Positions 13,529 to 23,041 are shown, numbered from the stretch's first letter. The stretch is DNA of 25,576 nucleotides from Acidobacteria bacterium UBA7540 (GCA_002478145.1 DLMI01000101.1:10404-35979), one strand, 5' to 3'. A program made the numbers and translations. Notes: generated by a model not told the origin, from the sequence alone.

Positions 13529-14977
13529 TTACGGAAGTGGAATCCCTGCGGCGTTTGAAAAGGTCAGAAACAGGTTGGGAAAGAGGCCCAGATAGAAGAT
13601 ACCGACTACGCTCACCGCCAAGGCAGTCCGGAGCGCCATGGGCAAAGAGGCTGTTGAGGCCTCGGTTTTGCCTTCCCGCATGTACATAGCGACAACGATC
13701 CGAAAGTAGTAGTACACGGAGACGACGCTGTTCAACAAGGCGATGATGGTGAGACCAATCAAGTGCGAGTGAATAGCGGCGCGAAAAAGGAAGAACTTTC
13801 CGAAGAACCCTGCCGTGGTTGGGAAACCGGCCAGAGAAATCAGGAACACGGTCAAGCAAGCGGCGGTGCCAGGCCGGACGTAAGCCAACCCGGTGTAATC
13901 ATCAATTTGCGTCGAGCGCTCGCCATTTCCGGCCAAGTGGGCGATCAATACAAATGCCCCCACATTCATCAATGCATAAGCCGTGAGGTAAAAGAGCACG
14001 GCGGATGTGCCCTCGTGGCTTCCCGCAGCCACACCGACCAAAACGTACCCGGCGTGAGCAATCGCCGAGTATCCCAGCAGCCTCTTGATGTTCGTTTGCC
14101 AGAGGGCCGCAAGATTGCCCAGGCACATGGTCAGAATCGCTGAGACCCAGATTACCCAAAAGCTTGTGGAACCTGGGGAGGACAAGCTTCCCTGGAAGAT
14201 CCGCAGAAGAACCGCAAAGGCCGCCGCCTTGGGGCCAACCGAAAGGAACGCTGTCACCGGCGCAGGCGCTCCCTGATAAACGTCCGGCGTCCAGATTTGA
14301 AACGGGGCAGTCGAGAGCTTGAACGCCAAGCCCACGAACATCAAGAGAAGGGCAACCCGCGCCAGCATTGTCCACTGCGCCGGGTGGGCAAGCCGCCCGC
14401 TCAACTCCAGCAGGTTGGTGGTTCCCGTCAATCCGTAAACAAAGGCAATCCCGTAAAGGAAGAAGGCTGTGGCAAACGAGCCAAGCAGGAAGTACTTGAG
14501 CGATGCCTCGTTGGAGAGAGCGTCTTTTCGCTTAAAGCCGGCGAGAATGTACGTGGAGATTGAAGAAATCTCGAGGCCGATAAACACCATGATGAGGTCG
14601 GTGGATGAGGCCATGAAGCACATCCCTGCCGTGCCCAACAGGATCAGTGCGTAGAACTCTCCGTGTTGAATATTGTCTCGCTCGAGGTAGTTGATGGAAC
14701 CCAGCAACGCCAGTGCCGCGACCAGCAAGAAAAGGTAGAAGAAGTAGAAACTGAAATGGTCAGCAGCGATGGACCTGCCGAAAGCCAGCCCCGGATTATC
14801 GGAGGTCCGCAGAGTGCCGCCCGCCGCAGCCAGTACTCCCACCAAAGCAAGCCACCCGAGCAAGGATCTTCTCCCGGGAGCTACGAAAGGGTCGAGGACC
14901 ATGATCAGGATTCCAAATCCACAGAGGATGATTTCCGGGAGAATCCTCAACAGGTCTGTGGGCTGGAAGCTGGTCAT
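13529..14977 (-). CDS. nuoN: NADH-quinone oxidoreductase subunit N (cluster B)
   Basis: Last gene of cluster B, 482 residues. It has the TM5 glutamate in VFIGLEISSISTYILAGF, the TM7 lysine in GLAFKLSTAPFQIWTPDVYQ, GAPAPVTAFLSVGPK, TNIKRLLGYSAIAHAGY and GFPTTAGFFGKFFLF. The same regions of the cluster A NuoN are conserved but clearly different (for example, AGIYFKVAAVPFHQWAPDVY), so this is an old paralogue or a transferred copy, not a recent duplication. The start overlaps the nuoM stop by 4 bp. No terminator with a clear T-tract follows. Confidence 0.96.
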   Translation of the reverse strand: MTSFQPTDLLRILPEIILCGFGILIMVLDPFVAPGRRSLLGWLALVGVLAAAGGTLRTSDNPGLAFGRSIAADHFSFYFFYLFLLVAALALLGSINYLERDNIQHGEFYALILLGTAGMCFMASSTDLIMVFIGLEISSISTYILAGFKRKDALSNEASLKYFLLGSFATAFFLYGIAFVYGLTGTTNLLELSGRLAHPAQWTMLARVALLLMFVGLAFKLSTAPFQIWTPDVYQGAPAPVTAFLSVGPKAAAFAVLLRIFQGSLSSPGSTSFWVIWVSAILTMCLGNLAALWQTNIKRLLGYSAIAHAGYVLVGVAAGSHEGTSAVLFYLTAYALMNVGAFVLIAHLAGNGERSTQIDDYTGLAYVRPGTAACLTVFLISLAGFPTTAGFFGKFFLFRAAIHSHLIGLTIIALLNSVVSVYYYFRIVVAMYMREGKTEASTASLPMALRTALAVSVVGIFYLGLFPNLFLTFSNAAGIPLP

Positions 14978-16527
14978 GGCGCGACCCCCGGACGTGTGCC
15001 GTGAACTCGGGCGGTCATCATCAAGCTATTTGAATCAATCCGTTGCATGACTGCGGCCACGCTACGGTCCATGCGTCGCAAGAAAGGCTGGGGATAAATC
15101 CCCATGGCAAGAATCACAATCACCACGGTGGCTAGGATGAGCTTCTCAAGCGCGTTGCAATCCGGAAGATTCCTATTCTTGTCATTCCTAATCTCGCCAT
15201 AAAAAACGCGTTGGTACATCCAGAGCAAATAGACGGCGGCCAGCACCACACCCAGGGCGGCCAGGGCAGCGTATATCGCTCGGCTATGGTAGGAGCCGAC
15301 GATAATCAGAAACTCGCCAACGAACCCATTCAGCATGGGGAGGCCAAGAGAAGAAAGGGTCACGATCAGGAAAAACGTGCTGTAGACCGGTAGAGAAGTG
15401 GCCAGGCCGCCAAACTCGCTGATGAGTCGTGTATGACGGCGCTCGTAGAGTAGGCCGACAAGAATGAAAAGAGCTCCGGTCGAAACGCCGTGGCTGAACA
15501 TTTGGTAAATGGCGCCTTCCATTCCTTGGGTGTTGAGAACAAAGATCCCCAGCACGCAGAACCCAAGATGCGCCACCGAGGAATAGGCCACCAGCTTCTT
15601 CAAATCAGGCTGGACCATCGCCACCAACGCCCCATAGATGATTCCGATGATGGCAAGGACGATGACAATTGGGGCGAACTGGCGCGAGGCGTGAGGGAAC
15701 AGTGGCAGGCAGAAGCGCAGCATGCCATAGGTCCCCATTTTCAGCAGCACACCGGCCAGAATCACGGAGCCCGCCGTGGGCGCCTCAACGTGCGCATCGG
15801 GCAGCCAGGTGTGAAACGGGAACAACGGGACCTTGATCGCAAAAGCCACAAAGAAGGCCAGGAAGAGCCATCGCTCAGCGGAGGGAGACAACAAAGGACT
15901 GCTCGTGAATGCCCCGACGATTCGCAGCAGGTCGAAAGTTCCCGTGACGCTGTAAAGGTAAAGAATGCCCACCAGCATCAGGGCGGAGCCCACCATGGTG
16001 TACAGAATGAACTTCACTGCCGCATAGACCCGCCGCTCGTGACCCCAGATGCCGATCAGGAAATACATCGGGATCAACATGACTTCCCAAAAAACAAAGA
16101 AAAGCACGAGGTCGAGCGACGCGAAGACGCCGATCATTCCGGTCTCGAGCGCCAGCAGGAAGATGAAGAATTCCTTCACCCGCTGGGTGATGCTGCTCCA
16201 GGACACAAGCACGCAAAGGGGCGTCAGGAATCCTGCCAGCAGAATGAGCAGCGCGCTCAGGCCATCCACACCCAGGTGATAGTTAATCTCCGGTACGGCG
16301 ATCCAGGGGCGGATCTCGGTAAACTGCATGCCGGGGGTGTCACCCCGCAAGCCGGCGTAAAGCACGACGGTTACGATGAACGTCAGCAGCGAAGCCACCA
16401 GCGCTACCCAACGGATTTGTGGTGCGCGCGCGCGGCTCAGGAAGGCGATGAGGACTGCTCCCGCCAGCGGCAGAAAGACTGCGATCGTGAGAAGATGCTC
16501 AGCCAACCAGGGCATAGATTGAGCCAA
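14974..16527 (-). CDS. nuoM: NADH-quinone oxidoreductase subunit M (cluster B)
   Basis: Antiporter-like pump subunit, 517 residues. It carries FFVFWEVMLIPMYFLIGIWG (TM5 Glu), FAIKVPLFPFHTWLPDAH (TM7 Lys), EAPTAGSVILAGVLLKMGTY, SVAHLGF and GLPMLNGFVGEFLI. It lacks the Pro/Ala-rich tail of the cluster A NuoM. The first methionine (16527) is used; a second at residue 5 is equally possible because no strong ribosome site is visible. A 305-bp spacer made largely of repeats separates it from nuoL, but nuoN overlaps its 3' end by 4 bp. Confidence 0.96.
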   Translation of the reverse strand: MAQSMPWLAEHLLTIAVFLPLAGAVLIAFLSRARAPQIRWVALVASLLTFIVTVVLYAGLRGDTPGMQFTEIRPWIAVPEINYHLGVDGLSALLILLAGFLTPLCVLVSWSSITQRVKEFFIFLLALETGMIGVFASLDLVLFFVFWEVMLIPMYFLIGIWGHERRVYAAVKFILYTMVGSALMLVGILYLYSVTGTFDLLRIVGAFTSSPLLSPSAERWLFLAFFVAFAIKVPLFPFHTWLPDAHVEAPTAGSVILAGVLLKMGTYGMLRFCLPLFPHASRQFAPIVIVLAIIGIIYGALVAMVQPDLKKLVAYSSVAHLGFCVLGIFVLNTQGMEGAIYQMFSHGVSTGALFILVGLLYERRHTRLISEFGGLATSLPVYSTFFLIVTLSSLGLPMLNGFVGEFLIIVGSYHSRAIYAALAALGVVLAAVYLLWMYQRVFYGEIRNDKNRNLPDCNALEKLILATVVIVILAMGIYPQPFLRRMDRSVAAVMQRIDSNSLMMTARVHGTRPGVAP

Positions 16528-16547
16528 ATATGTACCGACTTGCGCTA

Positions 16548-16830
16548 GTCACTTGTCCGTAGTCCGTTGAACCTGTATTCGTAAGTTGAAATCGTCTGTC
16601 ATCCTGAGCCCCGACTTGTCGGGGCGAAGGATCTCTGCAGTTATCTTTGCGCTCCGCAGGCTCCGGTGAACTGCATAGATGCTTCGCTTCGCTCAGCATG
16701 ACAGCATTCATGCTCGCATGTATCGCTGCAACCCGCGCCTCCTCGGCCAACCACCAACTGCCTGTCTTCTGCCTTCTGATTTCTGACTTCTGCTTTCTTG
16801 CTCGTCACTCGTCACTTGTCACTCGTCACT
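16548..16830. repeat. Heptamer arrays bounding the nuoL-nuoM spacer of cluster B
   Basis: One side has three GTC(C/A)(G/C)T-type units (16548-16568). The other has five CTG(T/C/A)(C/T)TT-type units (16762-16796) directly joined to four (C/T)GTCACT units (16803-16830) that stop two bases before the nuoL stop codon as read on the plus strand. Two unit types seen separately elsewhere (3142-3169 and the 4863-5121 spacer) are fused here. The 305-bp spacer (16528-16832) contains no gene. Confidence 0.8.
16597..16703. repeat. Dispersed element of the GTCATCCTGAG family
   Basis: It opens with TGTCATCCTGAG and ends with GCTCAGCATGACA. It contains the hairpin CCCCGAC-TT-GTCGGGG (16609-16624) and then CGAAGGATCTCTGCAGTTA, shared with the inverted copy at 13361-13486. 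It looks like a distant relative of the GTCATTCCGAGCG palindromes at 4938 and 23150. Confidence 0.75.
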
Positions 16831-16832
16831 GC

Positions 16833-18776
16833 CTAACGAGGCCAGAGGACATAAACCAGCCAAAGCGTTGCCCCTAGCAGGACCCATGAGGCGTAGCTTC
16901 GTATATTGCCGGATTGAACGCGGCGTAGAAGGCTTCCAACTCCGGCCACAGTCTCACCAGTTCCATTCACCATGACACCATCAATAGCTTCTTCGTCTAC
17001 GCGCCGCCAGAGAATCTTCTCCGATCCTACTCGAAGTGGGCGGACGACCAACCAGTTATAAAACTCGTCCACATAGTATTTGTGAATCAGTAAGTCGTAG
17101 AGCCTGCTGAAGCGCTCCGCCATGCGGTTAGGCCATCGAGTGAATTTCAAATAGAACCAATAGGCGACGAGGATGCCAGCCGATGCGAAGAGCAATGCGA
17201 ACACCATTAAAGAGCCACTGCTGAGTCCGTGACCAGCCTGATGCGCAGAAGCCTGAAGGAAATCCTGCGAGGGTTTGAACACAGGCTCGAGGTAACGGTC
17301 AAAGCCTTCGCTTCCCCCAAAAGCCTTCGGCCAGCTCACGTAGCCCGCGACAATAGAGAAAAACGCCAGCACGAGCAGCGGCGCCGTCATCTTGGAGCCA
17401 CTTTCGTGCACGTGGTGTTCGACCGCAGGCTCCATCCGCGAAGCCCCGAAAAATGTCATGAAGAGCCCGCGGAACATATAAAAGGCCGTCAGTCCCGCTG
17501 TGAGGGTGGCAAGCCAGTACAGCCATGGCTGGCTGAGGGGTCCTTCGTATGCCCCGGCCAGGATTTCATCCTTGCTGAAGAATCCTGATAACCCTGGAAC
17601 GCCACTAATGGCCAGCGTCGCAATGAAGAATGTCAGGAAGGTGGTCTTCATCTTGTGCCGCAGGCCGCCCATCTTGCGCATGTCCAGTTCGCCGTCCAGA
17701 GCGTGCATCACGCTTCCGGATGCGAGGAAGAGGAGAGACTTGAAAAAGGCGTGGGTCATGAGGTGAAAGATTCCGGCAGCGAACACCCCAACCCCGCAGC
17801 CGATGAACATGTATCCAAGCTGGCTGATGGTGGAGTAGGCCAGCATCCTCTTGAGATCGTTTTGGGTGAGGGCAATCGTCGCCGCAAAGAAGGCCGTCAC
17901 ACACCCAACCACGCCCACAACTTCCAGAGCAAGGGGTGCGTGTGAATAGATGAGGTTCGACCTCGCCACAAGGTAAACCCCGGCGGTAACCATGGTGGCG
18001 GCATGGATCAACGCGCTGACCGGCGTAGGACCTTCCATGGCGTCCGGAAGCCAAATGTAAAGTGGAATCTGGGCTGATTTCCCCGCCGCGCCGAGGAAGA
18101 ACAGAATGCCGATGGCCGTCAATGTCCCCTGCATTTCGCCGGCATGGAGCGCACCGATGTTGGCGAAGGTTTGCTGGAAATTCAGCGAGCCAATCGTCCA
18201 GAAGAGCAGCGCCACGCCCACGGTGAAACCCGCGTCACCGAGGCGGGTGACGATGAACGCCTTCTTCCCAGCGTCGGAAGCTGACTGCTTGCGGAAATAA
18301 AAGCCAATGAGCAAATAGGAGCAGAGTCCTACGCCTTCCCAGCCTACGAACATGAGCGGGTAGTTGGCAGCGGTCACCAGCGTCAGCATCATGAAGAGAA
18401 AGAGGTTCAAGTAGGTGAAAAAGCGATAGTAGCCGCCCTCGCGCTCCATGTACCCCCTGGAGTAGAGGTGAATCAGAAAGGCGACCACCGTGACCGTCAG
18501 GGTCATGACCAGCGTGAGCCGGTCGTAGTAAAGGGCATAATCAGCGCGAAGATTCCCGGCCTCAATCCAAGTGAAGTAGCTGTGGATGAAAGGCGCAGGT
18601 TGGCTGGTGGAGCTTGAATACGTCCAAGCGCTGAGCAGCGCGAAGATCATGGAGAGTCCTGGAGCGCCGCATCCGACCAGGGAAACCACTGCCTGCGAAA
18701 AACGCCGGCCGAACAGGCCGTTCAAGGTTGTCCCCACCAAGGGTGGGAGCAGCATGAGTATGAGCAGGATTTCCAT
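16833..18776 (-). CDS. nuoL: NADH-quinone oxidoreductase subunit L (cluster B)
   Basis: Distal antiporter-like pump subunit, 647 residues. It has MFVGWEGVGLCSYLLIGFYF (TM5 Glu), GKSAQIPLYIWLPDAMEGPT (TM7 Lys), PVSALIHAATMVTAGVYLVA, QLGYMFIGCG, FHLMTHAFFKSLLFL, SGFFSKDEIL, a KYYVDEFYNWLVV segment of the lateral-helix region and a last hydrophobic helix. The ATG at 18776 opens with MEILLILMLLPPLVG, a normal NuoL start. The gap to nuoK is 36 bp and almost wholly heptamer repeat, with no ribosome site that I can see. The stop is also followed by heptamers. Confidence 0.97.
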   Translation of the reverse strand: MEILLILMLLPPLVGTTLNGLFGRRFSQAVVSLVGCGAPGLSMIFALLSAWTYSSSTSQPAPFIHSYFTWIEAGNLRADYALYYDRLTLVMTLTVTVVAFLIHLYSRGYMEREGGYYRFFTYLNLFLFMMLTLVTAANYPLMFVGWEGVGLCSYLLIGFYFRKQSASDAGKKAFIVTRLGDAGFTVGVALLFWTIGSLNFQQTFANIGALHAGEMQGTLTAIGILFFLGAAGKSAQIPLYIWLPDAMEGPTPVSALIHAATMVTAGVYLVARSNLIYSHAPLALEVVGVVGCVTAFFAATIALTQNDLKRMLAYSTISQLGYMFIGCGVGVFAAGIFHLMTHAFFKSLLFLASGSVMHALDGELDMRKMGGLRHKMKTTFLTFFIATLAISGVPGLSGFFSKDEILAGAYEGPLSQPWLYWLATLTAGLTAFYMFRGLFMTFFGASRMEPAVEHHVHESGSKMTAPLLVLAFFSIVAGYVSWPKAFGGSEGFDRYLEPVFKPSQDFLQASAHQAGHGLSSGSLMVFALLFASAGILVAYWFYLKFTRWPNRMAERFSRLYDLLIHKYYVDEFYNWLVVRPLRVGSEKILWRRVDEEAIDGVMVNGTGETVAGVGSLLRRVQSGNIRSYASWVLLGATLWLVYVLWPR

Positions 18777-18778
18777 AA

Positions 18779-18813
18779 TCAGTGGTCAGTGGTCAGTCGT
18801 CAGTTGTCAGTTG
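18779..18813. repeat. Five exact-length heptamers filling the nuoK-nuoL gap
   Basis: TCAGTGG, TCAGTGG, TCAGTCG, TCAGTTG, TCAGTTG on the plus strand. These 35 bases occupy nearly the whole interval between the nuoK stop (18815-18817) and the nuoL ATG (18774-18776), so the nuoL ribosome-binding region consists of repeat. Confidence 0.9.
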
Positions 18814-18814
18814 T

Positions 18815-19117
18815 CTACATCTTCATTGAATCGAGATCTTCAATGTTGAGTGTGCTTCGGTTCCGATAAAGTGCGATGATGATGGCCAGGCCCACGGTCG
18901 CTTCGGCCGCCGCCACCACGATCACGAAGAAAACAAACAACTGCCCGTCCAGGTTTCCCAAATAGCGCGAAAAACCGATGAAAGCCAAGTTGACCGCGTT
19001 GAGCATCAGCTCGATGCACATGAAAACCGTGATGATGTTTTTCCGAAAAACAAAGCCTGCGGCGCCAATCACGAAGAGGGTGACGCTGAGGGCCAACACG
19101 TGTGCAAGCGGGACCAT
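18815..19117 (-). CDS. nuoK: NADH-quinone oxidoreductase subunit K (cluster B)
   Basis: A 100-residue, three-helix membrane subunit. The two functional glutamates are at Glu36 (CIELMLNAVNL) and Glu72 (AAAEATVGLAI), as in other NuoK proteins and in the cluster A copy. It lies 10 bp downstream of nuoJ. The stop is followed directly by the heptamer array that leads into nuoL. Confidence 0.96.
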   Translation of the reverse strand: MVPLAHVLALSVTLFVIGAAGFVFRKNIITVFMCIELMLNAVNLAFIGFSRYLGNLDGQLFVFFVIVVAAAEATVGLAIIIALYRNRSTLNIEDLDSMKM

Positions 19118-19127
19118 TCTCGAAACC

Positions 19128-19619
19128 TCAGAGCTCCTTCTTGGCCAGGACCACGGCGCCTAGAATTGCCACCAGGATCAAGATGGAGGTGACCTCGAAG
19201 GGCAGCACGTAATTCCTGAACAACAGGTGACCAATGGCGGCAGGCCCGGCGTCCAGGGATGCGGCAGGGCGCGTGCTTCCCGCCGGAAATTGCTGCCAGA
19301 CTGCAAACAGGATTTCTACCAGGAGAGCAGCAACCAGAGGGGCGCCCAGCCAGTGCGCAATTCGACTGCGGTGGCTAGGCACTTCCCGACCTGCGTTTAG
19401 GACCATGATGACAAAGACAAACAACACCATAATCGCACCAGCGTAAACAATCACCTGGATGACGGCGATGAATTCTGCGCCCAGCAACAGATAAACCACT
19501 GCCAGCGAACACAGCACCACGATGAGCGAGAGGGCGCTGTATACAGGCGTGCGGTGGGCAACGACGCTTATTGCCGCTATCACAGCCAGGGCAGCGAAAA
19601 TGTAAAAGAGCACTACCAT
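19128..19619 (-). CDS. nuoJ: NADH-quinone oxidoreductase subunit J (cluster B)
   Basis: Membrane-arm subunit of 163 residues with about five helices, including GAEFIAVIQVIVYAGAIMVL, the conserved third-helix region. The open frame extends upstream to 19682 inside nuoH, but the extra 21 residues have no family match. ATG 19619, giving MVVLFYIFAALAVIAAIS, aligns with the other NuoJ. It starts 7 bp after nuoH: in the usual gene order nuoI would lie here, and there is no room for even a remnant. Confidence 0.95.
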   Translation of the reverse strand: MVVLFYIFAALAVIAAISVVAHRTPVYSALSLIVVLCSLAVVYLLLGAEFIAVIQVIVYAGAIMVLFVFVIMVLNAGREVPSHRSRIAHWLGAPLVAALLVEILFAVWQQFPAGSTRPAASLDAGPAAIGHLLFRNYVLPFEVTSILILVAILGAVVLAKKEL

Positions 19620-19626
19620 TTCGGCT

Positions 19627-20694
19627 TCAAGAGGAGCTGATCCAGGCAACCACGAAGCTGGTCGCCAAAATGTTAAGCACACCCACCGGCAACAGGAATT
19701 TCCAGCCGAAGGCCATCAACTGATCGTACCGGAAGCGGGGCAGAGTGCCACGCATCCAGATATAGAAAAACAGGAAGCAAAAGAGCTTTGCACAAAACCA
19801 AAAAACGGGGAGAATCACCCGAAGTGCATAGGGCCCAAAAAGGGGGCCATGCCATCCGCCGAAAAACAGTATGGTGGCCAGGCAAGAGACCGTAATCATG
19901 TTGGCATATTCGGACATGAAGAACATGGCGAATTTCATGCTGCTGTACTCGGTATGAAATCCACCCACTAACTCATTCTCTCCTTCCGGCAGGTCAAAGG
20001 GAACCCGGTTGGTTTCTGCGATGGCGGCCGTAAAGTACACGAGGAATCCCACCGGCTGCACGAAGATATTCCAGTGGGGAAGGAAGGTGCGGATTCCGCC
20101 GACATGCCAGAAGCCCGCTTGGCCATTCACGATCCCGCGAAGGCTCAACGTGCCCGCGATCATCAGTACGCCCACCACGGCCAGGCCCAGCGACAGCTCA
20201 TAACTAATCATTTGGGCGGAAGAACGAAGGCCGCCCAGGAGAGGGTACTTGCTATTCGATGACCAGCCGGCTAGCGTGATGCTATAAACCCCCAGTGAAG
20301 TTACGGCGAAGACAAAGAGCAGGCCGACGTTTAAATCGGTAATCTGAAAACTGATCGTGTGGCCGTAAATCGTAAAACTCTCTCCGAAAGGAATCACGGC
20401 AATGGAGAGTAAGGCCAGGGTGAATCCCAAGAAGGGCGCCAGCCAGTAGATGACCTTGTCGGCCTCGAGGGGCACGATATCTTCTTTGAGAAAGAACTTG
20501 ATTCCGTCAGCGACAGGTTGCAGAAGCCCGTGTGGCCCCACCCGGTAAGGCCCCCAGCGGGCCTGGATGTGCGCCACCACTTTTCGCTCGAGCCAGGTCA
20601 GGTAAGCGATAGTCGTGAACAAAACAACGATAACCACCGCAATTTTTGCCAGGGTGATAAGGAGCAGCAATCCTGTGTCAGAAAATATGGCCAT
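19627..20694 (-). CDS. nuoH: NADH-quinone oxidoreductase subunit H (cluster B)
   Basis: Membrane subunit at the quinone site, 355 residues. It has WLERKVVAHIQARWGPYRVG, LLQPVADGIKFFLKEDI, ETNRVPFDLPEGENELVGGF with HTEYSS, and RGTLPRFRYDQLM. It lacks the roughly 50-residue insertion seen in the cluster A NuoH: only about 17 residues separate GGW from the next helix. The start overlaps the 3' end of nuoG by 17 bp, so the two are translationally coupled. Confidence 0.97.
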   Translation of the reverse strand: MAIFSDTGLLLLITLAKIAVVIVVLFTTIAYLTWLERKVVAHIQARWGPYRVGPHGLLQPVADGIKFFLKEDIVPLEADKVIYWLAPFLGFTLALLSIAVIPFGESFTIYGHTISFQITDLNVGLLFVFAVTSLGVYSITLAGWSSNSKYPLLGGLRSSAQMISYELSLGLAVVGVLMIAGTLSLRGIVNGQAGFWHVGGIRTFLPHWNIFVQPVGFLVYFTAAIAETNRVPFDLPEGENELVGGFHTEYSSMKFAMFFMSEYANMITVSCLATILFFGGWHGPLFGPYALRVILPVFWFCAKLFCFLFFYIWMRGTLPRFRYDQLMAFGWKFLLPVGVLNILATSFVVAWISSS

Positions 20695-23041
20695 AGGGTT
20701 TCTTGGCTTCGTGCACTGAATTCAGCGCCCAACTGTAACGACTCAATGTCCCCGAAGTAAAGAGCGAATCACGGGAGGAAAAAATCAGGTCCGCACCCTC
20801 CAGCTCAGGTGGCATGCCCTGGGGCCGCGTCGCGACCGCCCGGCCGACCAGCAGGCTGGGAAGAGGAACAGCGTACCCGGGCACCTTGGCAATAATCTCC
20901 CGCAGGACGTCATCCGCAGACTGGTAATTCCATTTCTGGTCAAACAGGCGGGCCAAAGCAAGCAGGATTTCGAGATCGCTCCGGGTTCCAGCTTTGCGCA
21001 TGGTCTTCTTGAGCGCCTGCACCTGCCCACAGGTGTTGGTGACGGTGCCCGACTTCTCTGCGAAACTTGTGGCGGGCAGGATCACGTCCGCCGCCTGCGT
21101 GGTTTCCGTCGGGAATATTTCAGCGACCATGACGAAGGCCAGCTTGCTCAAGACCTCTTTCGAAATCTTGCACGTCTTAACAGGATTTGACCCGAAGACG
21201 AGTAAGGCGTTGATTTGTCCTGTTCCGATACCCTCAACGATTTCCAGAAGATTGAGCCCGGGATTTGCGGAGATTTTCGCCTGCCAGGCGGATTCAAAAC
21301 TCCCGCGAGCAGCGTCATCGGTAAGGGGTAAGTACCCCGGAAGAGTCCCGGGAAGAACGCCCATGTCTGCCGCGCCACGGGAATTCGCGTAGTCGCCAAG
21401 GGCAATGAATCGCGTCCGGCCGGGAAGCGAGAGTCCCCAACGGACTAAGTCGCGAACCGCTGCGTCCTGAATCCCGTCGCCGAAAATAATGATGGTATCG
21501 CTTTCCTTCTGAAGCTTCTCCCGCAGTGAATTAAGAGTGTCAACCCCGTCCACGGCAAGATCCGCCGAAGGTGTTTCGGCTCCTGCCAGCGCCCGGATCG
21601 CTTCTGCTTCACCTCGGGGTTTCACCGTAAGATAGAGGCTCGACTGGCGACGGAGTTTGATCTCCTGATGGTTGATGATGTAGAGCCGCGCTCCTTGCCG
21701 TTGCACTGCCTGTCGAATCTGGAATGCCGTCAGCGGATGTTGGTGGCTTGGGTCGTTTCCAACCAGCAGGATGCTGGGGGCGTCCAGGATATCCTCCATC
21801 GCCGCGTGCCGGTCGGTGGCCTGCGATTCGGTCAAGGCGCGCACCAGGGAAGAGTAATCGGCCGTGCGGTGGTGGTCCAGGTTGTTCGTGCCCAGGATGG
21901 TTCGCGTGAACCGCCCGAGGAGATAGTTCTCCTCGTTGGTTGTGCGATTGGAGCCGATAACCGCGATTGATTCTGGTCCATATTCCGCCAAGATGCCCTT
22001 GAGCCGCTCGAGCGTCACGCTGAGAGCTTCATCCCAGGTACTGGCATCCTGCCGACCGTTGTGACGGACCAGAGGAGCCGTCAGCCGTTCATGGCTATTG
22101 ACGAAGTCCCATCCGAAACGGCCCTTGACGCAAAGGAACTCGCCATTGAACCCGGAATGGTCGCGGTTGTTGGCTCGGATGATCTGATTGTTCCGAACGG
22201 AAAGGGTCGTCTTGCAGCCGTCGCCGCAGTGATTGCAGATCGTCCCCGTATAGGTCATCTCCCATGGCCGGGTGTGATAGCGATAGGTCCCGCTGGTGAG
22301 CGCACCCACCGGGCATATATCAATGCACATCCCGCACTCTTCGCATTCCAGTTGCTCTCCGCGATTGGGAATAATCTCGCTATGCGCGCCGCGGAAACCG
22401 ATGCCGTAGGCGTTGACGTCCATTCCCTCATCGCATACCCGGACGCATCGGTAGCACAGGATGCAGCGCGGCCAATCATAATAGACAAGGCTGGAGAACT
22501 TCTTCTCCTCGTGATGGAGCTTGGACTCCATGAAGCGGGTCTCAGCAGCCCCGTATCGGAAGACCGCGTCCTGGAGCTCACATTCTCCGCCCTTGTCGCA
22601 AACCGGACAATCCAAGGGGTGGTTAGTCAGCAGGAACTCGAGCATGGCCTTCCGAGCGTTCTTCACTTCCTCAGTCTCGGTGTGGACCACCATGCCATTG
22701 GTCACCACCGTAGTGCAGGCGGTTTGCAGCTTGGGCATCCTCTCGATGGCGACCAGGCACATGCGGCAGGCGCCCTGTAAGGTCAGGTTTGGGTAATAGC
22801 AGTAAGAGGGTATCTCGATACCCACTTGCTTGGCGGCTTCAATCAGCAATGTGTCGGCGGGGACCGTCGCGGCCCTGCCATCGATCGTGAACTTGACCGG
22901 CTCGGGCGCAGTTCCCTTCTTGGTTACGGAACTGGGCATCAAAGCCGAACTACGAGTGTAAGGACCCGGAATCTGACGGTTCTCTTCCTTCAGTGGATGG
23001 TCCACGATCTCGAAACCCGGGTCTTGCGTCCGGTCTTTCAT
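20678..23041 (-). CDS. nuoG: NADH-quinone oxidoreductase subunit G (cluster B)
   Basis: The 75-kDa peripheral-arm subunit that carries electrons from NuoF towards NuoI, 787 residues. All expected ligands are visible. The [2Fe-2S] N1b site uses Cys 81, 92, 95 and 109. His141 with Cys 145, 148 and 154 forms N5. Two ferredoxin motifs use Cys 193, 196, 199, 203 and 233, 236, 239, 243. A fourth set (CNHCGDGC at 269-276 plus Cys304) matches the extra N7 cluster of bacteria such as E. coli and Thermus. The rest is the formate-dehydrogenase-like domain. An N-terminal stretch of about 48 residues precedes the ferredoxin domain; a start at Met35 is possible, but neither has a strong ribosome site. No NuoG is encoded by cluster A here. 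Confidence 0.97.
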   Translation of the reverse strand: MKDRTQDPGFEIVDHPLKEENRQIPGPYTRSSALMPSSVTKKGTAPEPVKFTIDGRAATVPADTLLIEAAKQVGIEIPSYCYYPNLTLQGACRMCLVAIERMPKLQTACTTVVTNGMVVHTETEEVKNARKAMLEFLLTNHPLDCPVCDKGGECELQDAVFRYGAAETRFMESKLHHEEKKFSSLVYYDWPRCILCYRCVRVCDEGMDVNAYGIGFRGAHSEIIPNRGEQLECEECGMCIDICPVGALTSGTYRYHTRPWEMTYTGTICNHCGDGCKTTLSVRNNQIIRANNRDHSGFNGEFLCVKGRFGWDFVNSHERLTAPLVRHNGRQDASTWDEALSVTLERLKGILAEYGPESIAVIGSNRTTNEENYLLGRFTRTILGTNNLDHHRTADYSSLVRALTESQATDRHAAMEDILDAPSILLVGNDPSHQHPLTAFQIRQAVQRQGARLYIINHQEIKLRRQSSLYLTVKPRGEAEAIRALAGAETPSADLAVDGVDTLNSLREKLQKESDTIIIFGDGIQDAAVRDLVRWGLSLPGRTRFIALGDYANSRGAADMGVLPGTLPGYLPLTDDAARGSFESAWQAKISANPGLNLLEIVEGIGTGQINALLVFGSNPVKTCKISKEVLSKLAFVMVAEIFPTETTQAADVILPATSFAEKSGTVTNTCGQVQALKKTMRKAGTRSDLEILLALARLFDQKWNYQSADDVLREIIAKVPGYAVPLPSLLVGRAVATRPQGMPPELEGADLIFSSRDSLFTSGTLSRYSWALNSVHEAKKPYGHIF

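Noticed and set aside
15490..16548. Plus-strand open frame of 352 codons
   Set aside because: It is the antisense shadow of nuoM in cluster B. The product is rich in His, Gln and Arg, as expected for the reverse of a hydrophobic gene, with no domain signal.
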